The position numbers and the translations under genes are program-made. The notes under the pieces were generated by a model. It ran no database searches. It was not told the origin of the DNA and saw only the letters and a list, made by a program, of their open reading frames with translations. 26,284 bases of DNA from Bacillota bacterium (GTDB lineage Bacteria; Bacillota; Clostridia; Christensenellales; Borkfalkiaceae), in the NCBI GenBank assembly GCA_003343805.1, contig QAKM01000077.1:1-26284 (forward strand), written 5' to 3'. Below are positions 15,366 through 24,520 of the stretch, one piece after another. Position 1 is the first letter of the stretch. Each line of letters opens with the position of its first letter.

Positions 15366-15392
15366 CGGGGCAGAGGATATTCCCCTGCCCCG
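15366..15392 (-). other. Intercistronic hairpin between adhE and the hydrogenase gene
   Basis: On the minus strand CGGGGCAGGGG (loop AATAT) CCTCTGCCCCG makes an 11-base stem with one G-U pair. No T-tract follows, so it looks more like an mRNA processing or stability element than a full terminator. Confidence 0.7.
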
Positions 15393-15409
15393 GCGTTCGC
15401 GCATTTTTG

Positions 15410-18022
15410 TTACTTTCTGCCGTAGTAAGCGTTGAGATACATCTGCTTGATCTCGCTCATGAGCGGGTATCTGGGGTTGGCGCCCGTGCACTGATCGTCG
15501 AACGCATCCTCGGTCATCTGATCGAGACGGTCGAGGAACTGCTCCTCCGTGACCTTGCCGGCAAGCGCTTCCTGGATGGTCTTGGGCTGGCCGATCGCAG
15601 CCTGCAGCTCGTGGAGCTTCGCGATGAGCGCTTCGACGAGCTCATCGTCATTGGCACCCGTGCAGCCGACATAGCGGGCGACATCCGCATAGCGCGCCTT
15701 GCACTGAGGATAAGCGTACTGAGGGAAGGTACCCATCTTGGCGGGAGCTTCCGAGCTGTTGAAGCGGATGACCTCTTCGAGCATGAGCGAGTTCGCCATG
15801 CCGTGAGGGATGTGCCAGTAGGAGCCGAGCTTGTGCGCCATGGAGTGGCAGACACCGAGGAATGCATTCGCAAACGCCATACCTGCCATGCAGGAAGCAT
15901 TTGCCATTCTCTCGCGCGCCTCTGCGTCGTGTGCACCCTTCTCGTAAGCGCGGGGCAGATACTCGAAGATGATGCGGGCAGCTTCCTTGGCGATGCCGTT
16001 CGTGAAGTCGGTCGCCATGACGGAAGCGATCGCCTCGAGCGCATGGCTCATCGCGTCGATACCCGAGCAGGACGTAAGGCCCTTGGGGATGTTCATCATG
16101 AGGTCTGCATCGACGATGGCGACGTCGGGCATGAGCTCATAGTCTGCAAGAGGATACTTGGTACCCGTCTTTTCGTCGGTGATGACGGCGAAGGGCGTGA
16201 CTTCGGAGCCCGTACCTGCCGTCGTGGGAATGGCGACGAAGAGCGCCTTGTCGCCCATGTGAGGGAAGGTGTAAACTCTCTTGCGGATATCGATGAAGCG
16301 CATCGCCATATCCTGGAAGTCAACGTCGGGATGCTCATACATCACCCACATGATCTTGGCTGCGTCCATGGGCGAACCGCCGCCGACCGCAATGATGACG
16401 TCGGGAGCGAAGTCGCGCATCTGCTTGACGCCCTCGTTCGCGCAGGCGAGCGTAGGATCGGGCGTGACGTTGAAGAAGGTCGCGTGCGTGATGCCCTCTG
16501 CGTCGAGGATATCGGTGATCTTCTTGGTGAAGCCGCTCTGATAGAGGAAACCGTCGGTGACGATGAACGCCTTCTTCTTATTGTAGACCTGATGTCCGAG
16601 TTCCTTGAGGGCAACTCCGAGGCATCCGCGCTTGAAATAGACCTTTTCGGGAGCTCTGAACCAAAGCATATTTTCCTTCCTTTCCGCAACGGTTTTGTAA
16701 TTGATGAGGTGCTTGACGCCGACGTTCTCCGAGACGGAGTTGCCGCCCCACGAGCCGCAGCCGAGGGTGAGCGAAGGCGTCATCTTGAAGTTGTACAGAT
16801 CGCCGATACCGCCGTGCGAAGAAGGCGTATTGATGACGATACGGCAGGTCTTCATGACGGAGCGGAAGCGCTCGATCTTGTCCTGACCCGTCTCGACGTT
16901 GACATAGAGCGAAGAGGTGTGACCGAGGCCGCCGTCCTTGATGAGACGGTCTGCCTTGGCGACGGCATCCTCGAAGTCCTCTGCCTTATACATGGCAAGC
17001 ACAGGCGAGAGCTTCTCGTGTGCGAACTCTTCGGAGATGTCGACGGACTCGACTTCACCGACGAGCACCTTGCTGCCGGCGGGAGCGGTGAAGCCCGAAA
17101 GTTCTGCGATCTTGCAGGCGCTCTGGCCGACGATCTTGGCGTTGAGCGCGCCGTTGATGATGATGGTCTTTCTCACCTTGTCCGTCTCTTCGGGGGTGAG
17201 GAAGTATGCGCCGCGGAGCGCCATCTCCTTCTTGAACTCGTCGTAGACGTCTTTAAGGACGATGACCGACTGCTCGGAAGCGCAGATCATGCCGTTATCG
17301 AACGTCTTGGAGTGCAGGATGGAGGAAGCCGCGAGCTTGATGTCCGCGGAGGAATCGATGACGGCGGGCGTATTGCCTGCGCCGACGCCGACTGCGGGCT
17401 TACCGGAGGAATATGCCGCCTTGACCATGCCGGGACCGCCCGTTGCAAGGATGAGGTCGGCCTCTCTCATGATCATGCCGGAAAGAGGCACGGTGGGCTG
17501 ATCGATCCAGCCGATGATGTCCTCGGGCGCGCCGGCCTTTACCGCCGCCTCGAGCACGACCTTCGCCGCCTCGATGGTGCACTGCTTTGCACGGGGGTGA
17601 GGCGAGATGATGAGCGCGTTCCTCGTCTTTAAGCAGATGAGGCACTTGAAGATCGCGGTGGACGTGGGGTTGGTCGTGGGAATGACCGCAGCGACGACGC
17701 CGACGGGCTCTGCGACCTTGGTATAGCCGAAGCCCTCGTCACGTTCCACGACGCCGCAGGTCTTGACGTCCTTATACTTGTTGTAGATGTACTCGGCCGC
17801 GTAATTGTTCTTGATGACCTTGTCCTCCACAACGCCCATGCCCGTCTCTTCGACTGCCATCTTCGCGAGAGGAAGGCGCATCTTGTTTGCCGCAAGTGCC
17901 GCAGCAAAGAAGATCTTGTCTACCTGTTCCTGCGTGTAGGTGGCGTACTTTGCCTGAGCCGCCCTGACGCGGGAGAGGAGCTTTTCGAGCGATTCCTCAT
18001 CGTTGACGATAAAGTCTTTCAT
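15410..18022 (-). CDS. adhE: Bifunctional acetaldehyde-CoA/alcohol dehydrogenase
   Basis: An 870-residue fusion that reduces acetyl-CoA to acetaldehyde and then ethanol with two NADH, regenerating NAD+ in fermentation. The N-terminal aldehyde dehydrogenase half (about 1-440) has [10 protein letters not shown] (211-220) and the catalytic cysteine C247 in [10 protein letters not shown]. The C-terminal iron-dependent alcohol dehydrogenase half (about 455-870) has [10 protein letters not shown] (547-556) and putative iron ligands D656, H660, H726 and H740, each three positions after the E. coli AdhE ligands. Such proteins assemble into long spirosome filaments. CGGAGGT lies 6 bases upstream of the ATG. 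It is 40 bases downstream of rex and 74 bases upstream of the hydrogenase, so Rex repression relieved by high NADH is the likely control. Confidence 0.98.
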   Translation of the reverse strand: MKDFIVNDEESLEKLLSRVRAAQAKYATYTQEQVDKIFFAAALAANKMRLPLAKMAVEETGMGVVEDKVIKNNYAAEYIYNKYKDVKTCGVVERDEGFGYTKVAEPVGVVAAVIPTTNPTSTAIFKCLICLKTRNALIISPHPRAKQCTIEAAKVVLEAAVKAGAPEDIIGWIDQPTVPLSGMIMREADLILATGGPGMVKAAYSSGKPAVGVGAGNTPAVIDSSADIKLAASSILHSKTFDNGMICASEQSVIVLKDVYDEFKKEMALRGAYFLTPEETDKVRKTIIINGALNAKIVGQSACKIAELSGFTAPAGSKVLVGEVESVDISEEFAHEKLSPVLAMYKAEDFEDAVAKADRLIKDGGLGHTSSLYVNVETGQDKIERFRSVMKTCRIVINTPSSHGGIGDLYNFKMTPSLTLGCGSWGGNSVSENVGVKHLINYKTVAERKENMLWFRAPEKVYFKRGCLGVALKELGHQVYNKKKAFIVTDGFLYQSGFTKKITDILDAEGITHATFFNVTPDPTLACANEGVKQMRDFAPDVIIAVGGGSPMDAAKIMWVMYEHPDVDFQDMAMRFIDIRKRVYTFPHMGDKALFVAIPTTAGTGSEVTPFAVITDEKTGTKYPLADYELMPDVAIVDADLMMNIPKGLTSCSGIDAMSHALEAIASVMATDFTNGIAKEAARIIFEYLPRAYEKGAHDAEARERMANASCMAGMAFANAFLGVCHSMAHKLGSYWHIPHGMANSLMLEEVIRFNSSEAPAKMGTFPQYAYPQCKARYADVARYVGCTGANDDELVEALIAKLHELQAAIGQPKTIQEALAGKVTEEQFLDRLDQMTEDAFDDQCTGANPRYPLMSEIKQMYLNAYYGRK

Positions 18023-18062
18023 GTGATACCTCCGATATATTTTCCTAAATTAAAATATTGCC

Positions 18063-18704
18063 TCAGTGATCGCCGTTCTCCGCGGCCTCTGCCGACAGAG
18101 AAGCGAGCGTTGCCGCAAGGTCCTCGCAGCGGAGCGTCACCCCTTCGGGAACGCGCACATACGCGGGCGCAAAGCTCAGAATGGCCGTGATGCCCGCCTC
18201 CACCATCGCGTCGCACGCCTTCTGCGCCGCTTCGCCGGGGACGGTGAGGATGCCGAGCCTGACCTCCTCGCGCTCTGCGATCTCCTTGAGCCGCTCCATG
18301 GGATAGATGGGCTTGCCGCGAAGCGCCCCCACCTGCGCGGGAGAGATATCGAATGCGGCGACGACGCTGATGCCGTAGTGCTCGAATCCGTCATAGACGA
18401 GGAACGCCCTTCCGAGCCGCCCCGCACCGACGACACAGGCGTGCGTCTTGCGGTGATATCCGAGCGCGCGCTCGAGATCGCCGATGAGCTGCATGACGGC
18501 AAATCCCATGCGGGGCTTCCCGGGCTCCGACGCGACGAGCGCCAGATCCTTTCTCACACACACGGCGGAAAGGTGCATATCCTCGGCGATCTCCGAAGAA
18601 GAGACGTACTCCACCCCCCTCGCCGCCTCCGCCTTGAGATAGCGAAGGTACTCCGGGAAGCGGAGGAACGCCGCCTTGGAAATTTCCGCCGTCTTGCCCT
18701 CCAA
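18063..18704 (-). CDS. rex: Redox-sensing transcriptional repressor Rex
   Basis: A 213-residue repressor that binds DNA when NADH/NAD+ is low and releases it when NADH rises. The N-terminal winged helix begins EISKAAFLRFPEYLRYL and contains SSSEIAEDMHLSAVCVRKDL; the Rossmann domain has VVGAGRLGRAF (GxGxxG at 93-98). The start is assigned to a TTG at 18704, which has GAGGTGA 5 bases upstream and gives the normal Rex N-terminus. A longer frame from a TTG at 18752 would overlap the -10 element and is rejected. It is the first gene of rex-adhE-hydrogenase, with its own consensus promoter, so autoregulation is expected. No textbook Rex site was recognised. Confidence 0.96.
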   Translation of the reverse strand: MEGKTAEISKAAFLRFPEYLRYLKAEAARGVEYVSSSEIAEDMHLSAVCVRKDLALVASEPGKPRMGFAVMQLIGDLERALGYHRKTHACVVGAGRLGRAFLVYDGFEHYGISVVAAFDISPAQVGALRGKPIYPMERLKEIAEREEVRLGILTVPGEAAQKACDAMVEAGITAILSFAPAYVRVPEGVTLRCEDLAATLASLSAEAAENGDH

Positions 18705-18717
18705 CCGTGTCACCTCA

Positions 18718-18739
18718 AATCGATATTTTTTTATCGATT
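18718..18739. promoter_or_regulatory. Perfect inverted repeat at the rex transcription start
   Basis: AATCGATA, six bases, TATCGATT. The 8-base arms lie just downstream of the -10 element and just above the ribosome site, overlapping the predicted start of transcription (near 18736). This is a typical place for a repressor operator, but the sequence is not the known Rex site. Confidence 0.6.
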
Positions 18740-18742
18740 CAT

Positions 18743-18771
18743 ATTCTATCAAATCCGCAAAAGATTGTCAA
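18743..18771 (-). promoter_or_regulatory. Promoter of the rex-adhE-hydrogenase operon
   Basis: On the minus strand a perfect TTGACA (18766-18771) is followed after 17 bases by TAGAAT (18743-18748). It drives rex and probably the two genes after it. Confidence 0.87.
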
Positions 18772-18882
18772 CTGTTTGAACGCAATTTCTTACGCCGATC
18801 GCAAAAAAATCTGTTTGCCGCGCGCATCTCGTTCTCTTTCCGCATTTTTCTGTAAAAAGCGGGCAATTCCTGCAATATAATA

Positions 18883-18915
18883 GCGCCGCCCGCGGCTTTT
18901 CGCCGCGGGCGGCGC
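18883..18915 (-). terminator. Strong GC hairpin after valS
   Basis: A perfect 14-base stem (GCGCCGCCCGCGGC with its complement) and a 5-base loop starts 14 bases after the valS stop codon. The following minus-strand sequence is TATTATATT, AT-rich but not a proper T-tract. It probably terminates or protects the valS transcript. Confidence 0.78.
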
Positions 18916-18929
18916 CCATAGAAACAGAG

Positions 18930-21560
<2,631 letters not shown>

Positions 21561-21568
21561 CTTTGTCA

Positions 21569-21614
21569 CCCGAAAAAGTGTAATACAGGTTGACATTATA
21601 CACGCTTTTTCGGG
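21569..21614. promoter_or_regulatory. Inverted repeat bracketing the valS -10 and start site
   Basis: CCCGAAAAAG (21569-21578) and its exact complement CTTTTTCGGG (21605-21614) are separated by 26 bases. Similarity extends inward (TGTA/TACA) with a two-base CG insertion in one arm. One arm lies in the -35/-10 spacer, the other touches the ribosome site. It could be a protein-binding site or, in a longer transcript, a hairpin hiding the ribosome site. Confidence 0.55.
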
Positions 21615-21623
21615 CGTTGTCAA
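21595..21623 (-). promoter_or_regulatory. Consensus promoter of valS
   Basis: On the minus strand TTGACA (21618-21623), 17 bases, TATAAT (21595-21600): a perfect match to the sigma-A consensus. It is back-to-back with the promoter of the ABC importer. Confidence 0.92.
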
Positions 21624-21651
21624 TGAAAGCGCCCGCCGCATACGATATAAT
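21623..21651 (+). promoter_or_regulatory. Promoter of the ABC importer operon
   Basis: TATAAT (21646-21651) is preceded after 17 bases by ATGAAA (21623-21628), a 4 of 6 match to the -35 consensus. It touches the valS -35, so the two promoters are tightly divergent. The roughly 58-base leader shows no riboswitch I recognise; in particular no THI box was seen. Confidence 0.68.
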
Positions 21652-21715
21652 ATTGCCAAATTTCTCAGTTCGCTCCGCCCAACCGCGGCAGCGGCCCATC
21701 AAGGAGACCCATCCC

Positions 21716-22717
21716 ATGAAAAAACCGCTTCTCTTTTTTACCGCCGCGCTCTTTGCGCTCCTGCCCCTCTCCGCCTGTGCCGAGGACGGCCCGCAGGCAG
21801 GCCCCGTCCTCGTGCGCGTCAACGAAGTCACCCACTCGGTGTTCTATGCCCCCATGTATCTCGCCGACTCCCTCGGCTATTTCGGGGAGGAGAACATCGA
21901 GATCGAACTCACGAACGGCGGCGGCGCCGACAAGGTGATGGCAGCCGTCCTCTCGGGCGATGCCGACATCGGCTTCTGCGGCCCCGAAGCAGCCATCTAT
22001 GTGCTCCTCGGCGGCACGCAGGACGTCCCCACCGTGTTCGGCCAGCTCACCCGCCGCGACGGCTCCTTCCTCGTCTCCCGCACCGACGAACCCGACTTCT
22101 CTTGGGAAGACCTCGCGGGCAAGGAGGTGCTCGCGGGCAGAAAGGGCGGCGTCCCCGCCATGACCTTTGAATATATCTTAAAAGAACACGGCGTCGCGGA
22201 CGAGGTGACGCTCAACTACGACGTCGCCTTCAACCTGATGACGGGCGCCTTTGAATCGGGCGTCGCCGACTACTGCACCATGTTCGAGCCGACGGCCTCC
22301 GAATACGAAGCGGCGGGCAAGGGCTATGTCGTCGCCGCCGTGGGCGAAGCGTCGGGCGAAGTCCCCTACACCGCCTACATCGCCAAGCGCTCGTGGCTGG
22401 ACGAAAACCGGGAAACAGCCGAAGGCTTCCTCCGCGCCGTCATGCGCGCCATCGACTTTGCCGAAAACGAACCGGCACAGACCGTCGCCGAGTACCTTCT
22501 CCCCCATTTCCCCTCCACCTCGCAGGGATCGCTCGCCGTCAGCGTCGAAAGTTATCGCAGTATCTCCGCCTGGCAGCCCGACATGACGCTCTCGAAAGCG
22601 AGCTTTGAACGCCTGCAGGACATCATCGAAAGCGCGGGCGAACTGCCCGAGCGCGCCGACTATGCGGCCCTTGTCGACAACACGCTCGCCGAGCAAGTCG
22701 CCGCCGCGCTCAAATGA
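21716..22717 (+). CDS. ABC importer substrate-binding lipoprotein, NMT1/THI5-like
   Basis: A 333-residue lipoprotein. The N-terminus MKKPLLFFTAALFALLPLSA runs into the lipobox LSAC with the lipidated cysteine C21, which anchors it outside the membrane. The mature part has VTHSVFYAPMYLADSLGYF, NGGGADKVMAAVLSGDADIG and FCGPEAAIYV, the pattern of NMT1/THI5-like and SsuA/TauA-type binding proteins for small aromatic, sulfonate or pyrimidine ligands. The ligand cannot be told from sequence. The ATG at 21716 has AAGGAG 9 bases upstream. It is the first gene of a three-gene operon, followed by an ATPase and a permease. The frame extends upstream through the promoter, but this start is clearly set by the signal peptide. 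Confidence 0.9.
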   Translation: MKKPLLFFTAALFALLPLSACAEDGPQAGPVLVRVNEVTHSVFYAPMYLADSLGYFGEENIEIELTNGGGADKVMAAVLSGDADIGFCGPEAAIYVLLGGTQDVPTVFGQLTRRDGSFLVSRTDEPDFSWEDLAGKEVLAGRKGGVPAMTFEYILKEHGVADEVTLNYDVAFNLMTGAFESGVADYCTMFEPTASEYEAAGKGYVVAAVGEASGEVPYTAYIAKRSWLDENRETAEGFLRAVMRAIDFAENEPAQTVAEYLLPHFPSTSQGSLAVSVESYRSISAWQPDMTLSKASFERLQDIIESAGELPERADYAALVDNTLAEQVAAALK

Positions 22718-22725
22718 CGCAAAAG

Positions 22726-22739
22726 CGCCCTTCGGGGCG
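22726..22739 (+). other. UUCG-capped hairpin before the ATPase gene
   Basis: CGCCC (loop TTCG) GGGCG lies between the binding-protein stop codon and the ATPase start. C(UUCG)G loops are unusually stable. The 3' arm includes the only G-rich stretch that could act as ribosome site for the ATPase, so the hairpin may limit its translation or protect the upstream mRNA. Confidence 0.65.
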
Positions 22740-22747
22740 GCACGACC

Positions 22748-23479
22748 ATGAACGAAATACTCACCTTTGACAACGTAAGACTCACCTACCACACCAAACG
22801 GGGAGAAGTGACCGCCTTAAAAGGGCTCTCCTTCTCCCTCGGGGAGGGAGAGTTTGCCGCCATGATCGGCCCCTCCGGCTGCGGAAAGAGCACCGTCCTC
22901 TCGCTTGCGGCGGGGCTTTTGAAGCCCTCCGAGGGCACGGTCACCCTCCGCGGGAGCATCGGCTATATGCTCCAGCGCGACGAACTCTTCCCCTGGCGCA
23001 CCATCGAAAAAAACCTCTATCTCCCGCTCGAAGTGCAAAAAAAGAACACCCCAGAACGCCGCGCCCGCGCCGCGGAGCTCGCCCGAACGTACGGCCTTGC
23101 CGACTTTTTGAAGAGCTATCCCTCCCAGCTTTCGGGCGGGATGCGCCAGCGCGCCGCCCTCATCCGCACCCTCGCCATGGAGCCCGATATCCTGCTCCTC
23201 GACGAACCCTTCTCCGCGCTCGACTATCAGACCCGCCTCAACGTGACGGCAGACGTCTCCCGCATCCTCCGCAGCGAGAAGAAGGCGGCACTCCTCATCA
23301 CGCACGACATCTCGGAGGCGATCTCCCTCGCCGACCGCATCTTCGTCCTCACCACCCGTCCCGCGCGGCTGCTCGCCGAGCACGAGACGGACTTTACCTC
23401 AACAGATCCCCTCAGACGGCGGGAGGAGCCCCGCTTTTCGGGCTGGTTTGAACGCCTCTGGAAGGAGCTCAACCCATGA
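22748..23479 (+). CDS. ABC importer ATP-binding protein, SsuB/TauB/ThiZ-like
   Basis: A 243-residue ATPase that powers the importer from the cytoplasmic face. It has Walker A GPSGCGKST (41-49), Q-loop Q76, the signature LSGGMRQR (128-135), Walker B ILLLDEP (148-154) and H-loop H186, so all catalytic motifs are intact. The family is the nitrate/sulfonate/taurine group, which agrees with the neighbouring binding protein and permease. The start is preceded only by GGGGCGG within a hairpin, a weak ribosome site, so translation may depend on the upstream gene. Its stop codon overlaps the permease start (ATGA). Confidence 0.95.
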   Translation: MNEILTFDNVRLTYHTKRGEVTALKGLSFSLGEGEFAAMIGPSGCGKSTVLSLAAGLLKPSEGTVTLRGSIGYMLQRDELFPWRTIEKNLYLPLEVQKKNTPERRARAAELARTYGLADFLKSYPSQLSGGMRQRAALIRTLAMEPDILLLDEPFSALDYQTRLNVTADVSRILRSEKKAALLITHDISEAISLADRIFVLTTRPARLLAEHETDFTSTDPLRRREEPRFSGWFERLWKELNP

Positions 23480-24282
23480 AACACACCGTCTCCAAGGAAC
23501 ATCGTCTCTATCTGAAGCGAGGCAGGCGAAAGAGCCTTTTCATCGGCACCGTCCGCCTGGGGCTCCTGCTGCTCCTTGTCGGGCTGTGGGAACTTGTCAC
23601 CGCCCTCGGCTGGGCAGACCCCTTCCTCGTCAGCTCCCCCTCGCGCATCCTTCAAACGATCGCCTCCCTCTACTCGGAGGGCACCCTCTTCTATCACATC
23701 GGCGTCACCCTCTCCGAGACCATCCTCGGCTTCCTCGCGGCCGTCCTTTTCGGCTGCATCATCGCGCTGCTCCTGTGGTGGAGCGAGACGCTCAGGCGGG
23801 TGCTCGAGCCCTACATCGTCGTCCTCAACGCCCTGCCCAAGATCGCCCTCGGGCCGCTCATCATCATCTGGTGCGGCACGGGGAGCAAGGCGATCGTCTT
23901 CATGACGGTGCTCGTCACCATCATCCTCGTCATCCTGCATATGCTTTCCGCCTTTCTCTCGGCGGACGGAGGCAAAGTCCTGCTCTTAAGATCGATGGGC
24001 GCCGGGAAAGCGCTCATCCTCTTAAAACTCGTCATCCCGTCCTCTCTGCCTGCCTTTGTCTCCATGCTCAAAGTGGCGGTCGGCATGAGCTGGATCGGCT
24101 CCATCATGGGCGAATACATCGTCTCGCGGGCGGGGCTCGGCTACCTCATCGTGTACGGCGGGCAGGTGTTCAAGCTCGATCTCGTGATGGCGGCGACCGT
24201 CATCCTCTGTCTGCTCGCAGCCCTCATGTACTTCCTCGTGGTGCTGCTCGAGAAAAAACTCGTCAAGACAAACGAAAGCTGA
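23476..24282 (+). CDS. ABC importer permease, SsuC/TauC-like
   Basis: A 268-residue inner-membrane permease of the BPD_transp_1 family with about six hydrophobic segments, the first near residues 26-45. The cytoplasmic coupling loop RSMGAGKALILLKLVIPSSL (172-191) matches the EAA motif that contacts the ATPase. PSRILQTIASL and ALPKIALGPLIIIW are typical of the sulfonate/nitrate/thiamine-precursor group. The ATG overlaps the ATPase stop by 4 bases, with AAGGAG 9 bases upstream. A strong terminator follows 15 bases after the stop codon, closing the operon. Confidence 0.95.
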   Translation: MKHTVSKEHRLYLKRGRRKSLFIGTVRLGLLLLLVGLWELVTALGWADPFLVSSPSRILQTIASLYSEGTLFYHIGVTLSETILGFLAAVLFGCIIALLLWWSETLRRVLEPYIVVLNALPKIALGPLIIIWCGTGSKAIVFMTVLVTIILVILHMLSAFLSADGGKVLLLRSMGAGKALILLKLVIPSSLPAFVSMLKVAVGMSWIGSIMGEYIVSRAGLGYLIVYGGQVFKLDLVMAATVILCLLAALMYFLVVLLEKKLVKTNES

Positions 24283-24297
24283 AAACGGTCCGGTCTC

Positions 24298-24336
24298 GGG
24301 CGGGGACACATCACTGTCCCCGCCCTTGTTTCGTTT
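24298..24336 (+). terminator. Terminator of the ABC importer operon
   Basis: GGGCGGGGACA (loop CATCAC) TGTCCCCGCCC is a perfect 11-base stem, followed by TTGTTTCGTTT. Confidence 0.88.
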
Positions 24337-24462
24337 GGAAAAATCACCCGTCCTCTGCCTCGCATAGTATCGCCAGCCCCCGTATGCTGTGGTCGGAGGC
24401 ACCCGCACGCACAAAATAGCAAAAAAAATTCTCAATTATGTCAGGCATAGTACTCTCCGCCC

Positions 24463-24491
24463 TTGACAAATCGTGCCGCATCCTGTATAAT
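24463..24491 (+). promoter_or_regulatory. Consensus promoter of the PadR-like gene
   Basis: TTGACA (24463-24468), 17 bases, TATAAT (24486-24491): a perfect sigma-A consensus. The start codon is 30 bases below. The roughly 125 bases between the preceding terminator and this promoter hold no gene I can see, only two copies of GCATAGTA. Confidence 0.9.
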
Positions 24492-24520
24492 ATGGATATC
24501 TACTACGAAGGAGACTCCCT

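Noticed and set aside
15407..17632. Open frame of about 741 codons on the plus strand across adhE
   Set aside because: Antisense shadow of adhE; composition Leu/Asp/Val/Arg-rich and no start signal.
21652..21715. Thiamine (TPP) riboswitch in front of the NMT1/THI5-like ABC operon
   Set aside because: The leader is about 58 bases, too short, and lacks the conserved CUGAGA and ACCUGAU-type elements.
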